Shown here piece after piece: positions 63,202-64,000 of a stretch of 64,000 nucleotides of DNA (its first letter is position 1; each line of letters starts with the position of its first letter). Source of the DNA: JBAXXL01 sp037127915 (lineage in GTDB: Bacteria; Bacteroidota; Ignavibacteria; Kapaibacteriales; UBA2268); NCBI GenBank assembly GCA_037127915.1, contig JBAXXL010000004.1:66287-130286 (forward strand), given 5' to 3'. The position numbers and the translations under genes were made by a program. The notes beneath the pieces are model-generated. The model saw only the letters and a list, made by a program, of their open reading frames with translations. It ran no database searches and was not told the DNA's origin.

Positions 63202-64000
63202 TGAATGACAAATGAAACCAATATTGATTTTCAGGTAACCACGACAAGCCGGTCATCGAGCGAAGTCGAGATGAGCCGGCGCGAGCGGTACCCCCTTTTT
63301 CAAAGGGGGTTAGGGGGTTTCTCTTCCCAATCACCTGAAGATTTTATCAGCTATAATAGATATGCATATTGTTTATATAACCCATTCAAATATACAGACC
63401 CGAGTGGGGAGCATCCATTAGTTACCAATGAGGATGCATCTGATGATGATGCAAGAAAATCTGAACCAAATGAAAATGTTGTTGAAGTTGTTGCTTATCG
63501 TTGTTATTCAACCTCCAATCAATTTTTAAATCGTCCAAGTTTTTTCAGTCGCGAAAATCCATTCACCAGACGTTGTTCTTGGGCTGGTTCATCCTTAGGA
63601 AAAAAAGGTGCTAGTGGTAGTTCACAATATGGTGGAGCTGGTGCTTCATATACTTCTGATTATGCAAAGAATACACTTAGGAATAAATATGCTGGCGATG
63701 GAAAACCACTTATATCAATACCTACTGTTACTCCTATAAATGTTCCACAATCACAGAAAGGTCCAATATATGCCAGTCCGGATTTCTTTGGTGAGCAATC
63801 TATTACTCTTAATAATCCGGAATTAGATATATTTTTAGCATTCACAATGGCTGGTGACGCACTGCTAATAACTAAAGGGATAATTAGAGGTGGTTTGGAG
63901 GCGGCAGCATCTAGAGCATTAGGAAGGGAAGGTGCTAGATTAGCGGACGAAATAGGAGAATGGTTAGGGAAAGGTGCAACTAAGCACTTTAATAAAGCAA
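63202..64000 (+). CDS. RHS-core end with variable C-terminal domain, runs off the window
   Basis: An open frame runs from ATG 63202 (a second ATG at 63271) to the window edge. From about 63331 it reads SPEDFISYNRYAYCLYNPFK, then YTDPSGEHPL, the standard end of an RHS repeat-associated core. A polar linker and an alpha-rich tail follow (GGLEAAASRALGREGARLAD, EIGEWLGKGATKHFNKA). The tail after D-P-S-G is where polymorphic toxins carry their effector domain; I cannot name the type. The upstream RHS shell is missing. The first about 45 codons come from the palindromic repeat at 63248-63310. It is probably a displaced or truncated RHS tip module. Confidence 0.55.
63248..63310. repeat. Composite palindromic element at the RHS fragment
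   Basis: gccggtcatc (63248-63257) pairs imperfectly with gatgagccggc. acccccttt (63290-63298) and aaagggggt (63302-63310) form a perfect 9-bp stem. The element sits directly before the RHS-core text. Confidence 0.7.

Overview
The window is 64 kb of A+T-rich chromosome from a bacterium of the Bacteroidota/Chlorobiota/Ignavibacteriota group, probably an uncultured lineage. The evidence is five intact proteins and one orphan remnant with type IX secretion (T9SS) C-terminal sorting domains, the T9SS regulator PorX, two FISUMP ('Fibrobacter succinogenes major paralogous') domains, outer-membrane beta-barrels ending in an aromatic or Ile residue, and a TTTG-N19-TAnnTTTG promoter of the Bacteroidetes type. 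No rRNA, prophage, transposase or CRISPR array is visible. There is one tRNA, tRNA-Lys(CTT).

Layout. 0-3.4 kb: a YD-repeat protein cut by the window edge, a TPR protein, and dnaA on the minus strand. 3.8-10.4 kb: an Asp-box T9SS protein, a single-Cys thioredoxin-like protein, nadB, a YicC-family gene and a phosphoglucose/phosphomannose isomerase. 10.3-11.4 kb: a small inserted segment. It carries a broken DUF1016 gene fused to a second, synonymously diverged copy of the isomerase 3' end, plus several palindromes. 11.4-15.3 kb: a LamG/FISUMP protein and a small T9SS protein. 15.7-17.8 kb: porX-tsaE. 17.8-19.2 kb: a gene-poor stretch with two unrelated tandem arrays, both of 21-bp period, and two gene remnants. 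19.2-26.6 kb: two T9SS proteins, one about 1875 residues. 26.9-33 kb: ruvB, a cupin, an orphan ABC binding lipoprotein, a BatA/VWA protein, dtd and tRNA-Lys. 33.2-39.8 kb: a TamB-like protein, dusB and a mannose-1-phosphate guanylyltransferase relative. 39.8-43.6 kb: a beta-helix T9SS protein and three tandem barrel paralogues, one frameshifted. 43.8-56.5 kb: mostly household genes (C1 peptidase, MATE, ahcY, holA, STAS, DUF885, purS-purQ, tatA plus a 56-residue TatA/B-like gene, cdsA, Bax inhibitor-1) with a FISUMP lipoprotein and a BrnT-BrnA pair. 57-63 kb: a marR-tolC-adaptor-RND efflux operon. 63.2 kb to the end: the end of an RHS core with a variable C-terminal domain, running off the window.

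How the genes fit together. PorX, the T9SS cargo genes, TamB, the Tat genes and the barrel family all concern the cell envelope and protein export. Household genes are interleaved with them, and dispersed palindromic repeats sit in most large gaps. At least four loci are damaged by single events (in-frame TAA, frameshift, truncation), so accessory secreted and surface genes appear to be turning over while the household genes stay intact. I do not see a complete new defence or metabolic system. The most unusual structures are the paired 21-bp arrays, the duplicated isomerase 3' end around the DUF1016 remnant, and the mannose-1-phosphate guanylyltransferase relative with an altered nucleotide-binding signature.
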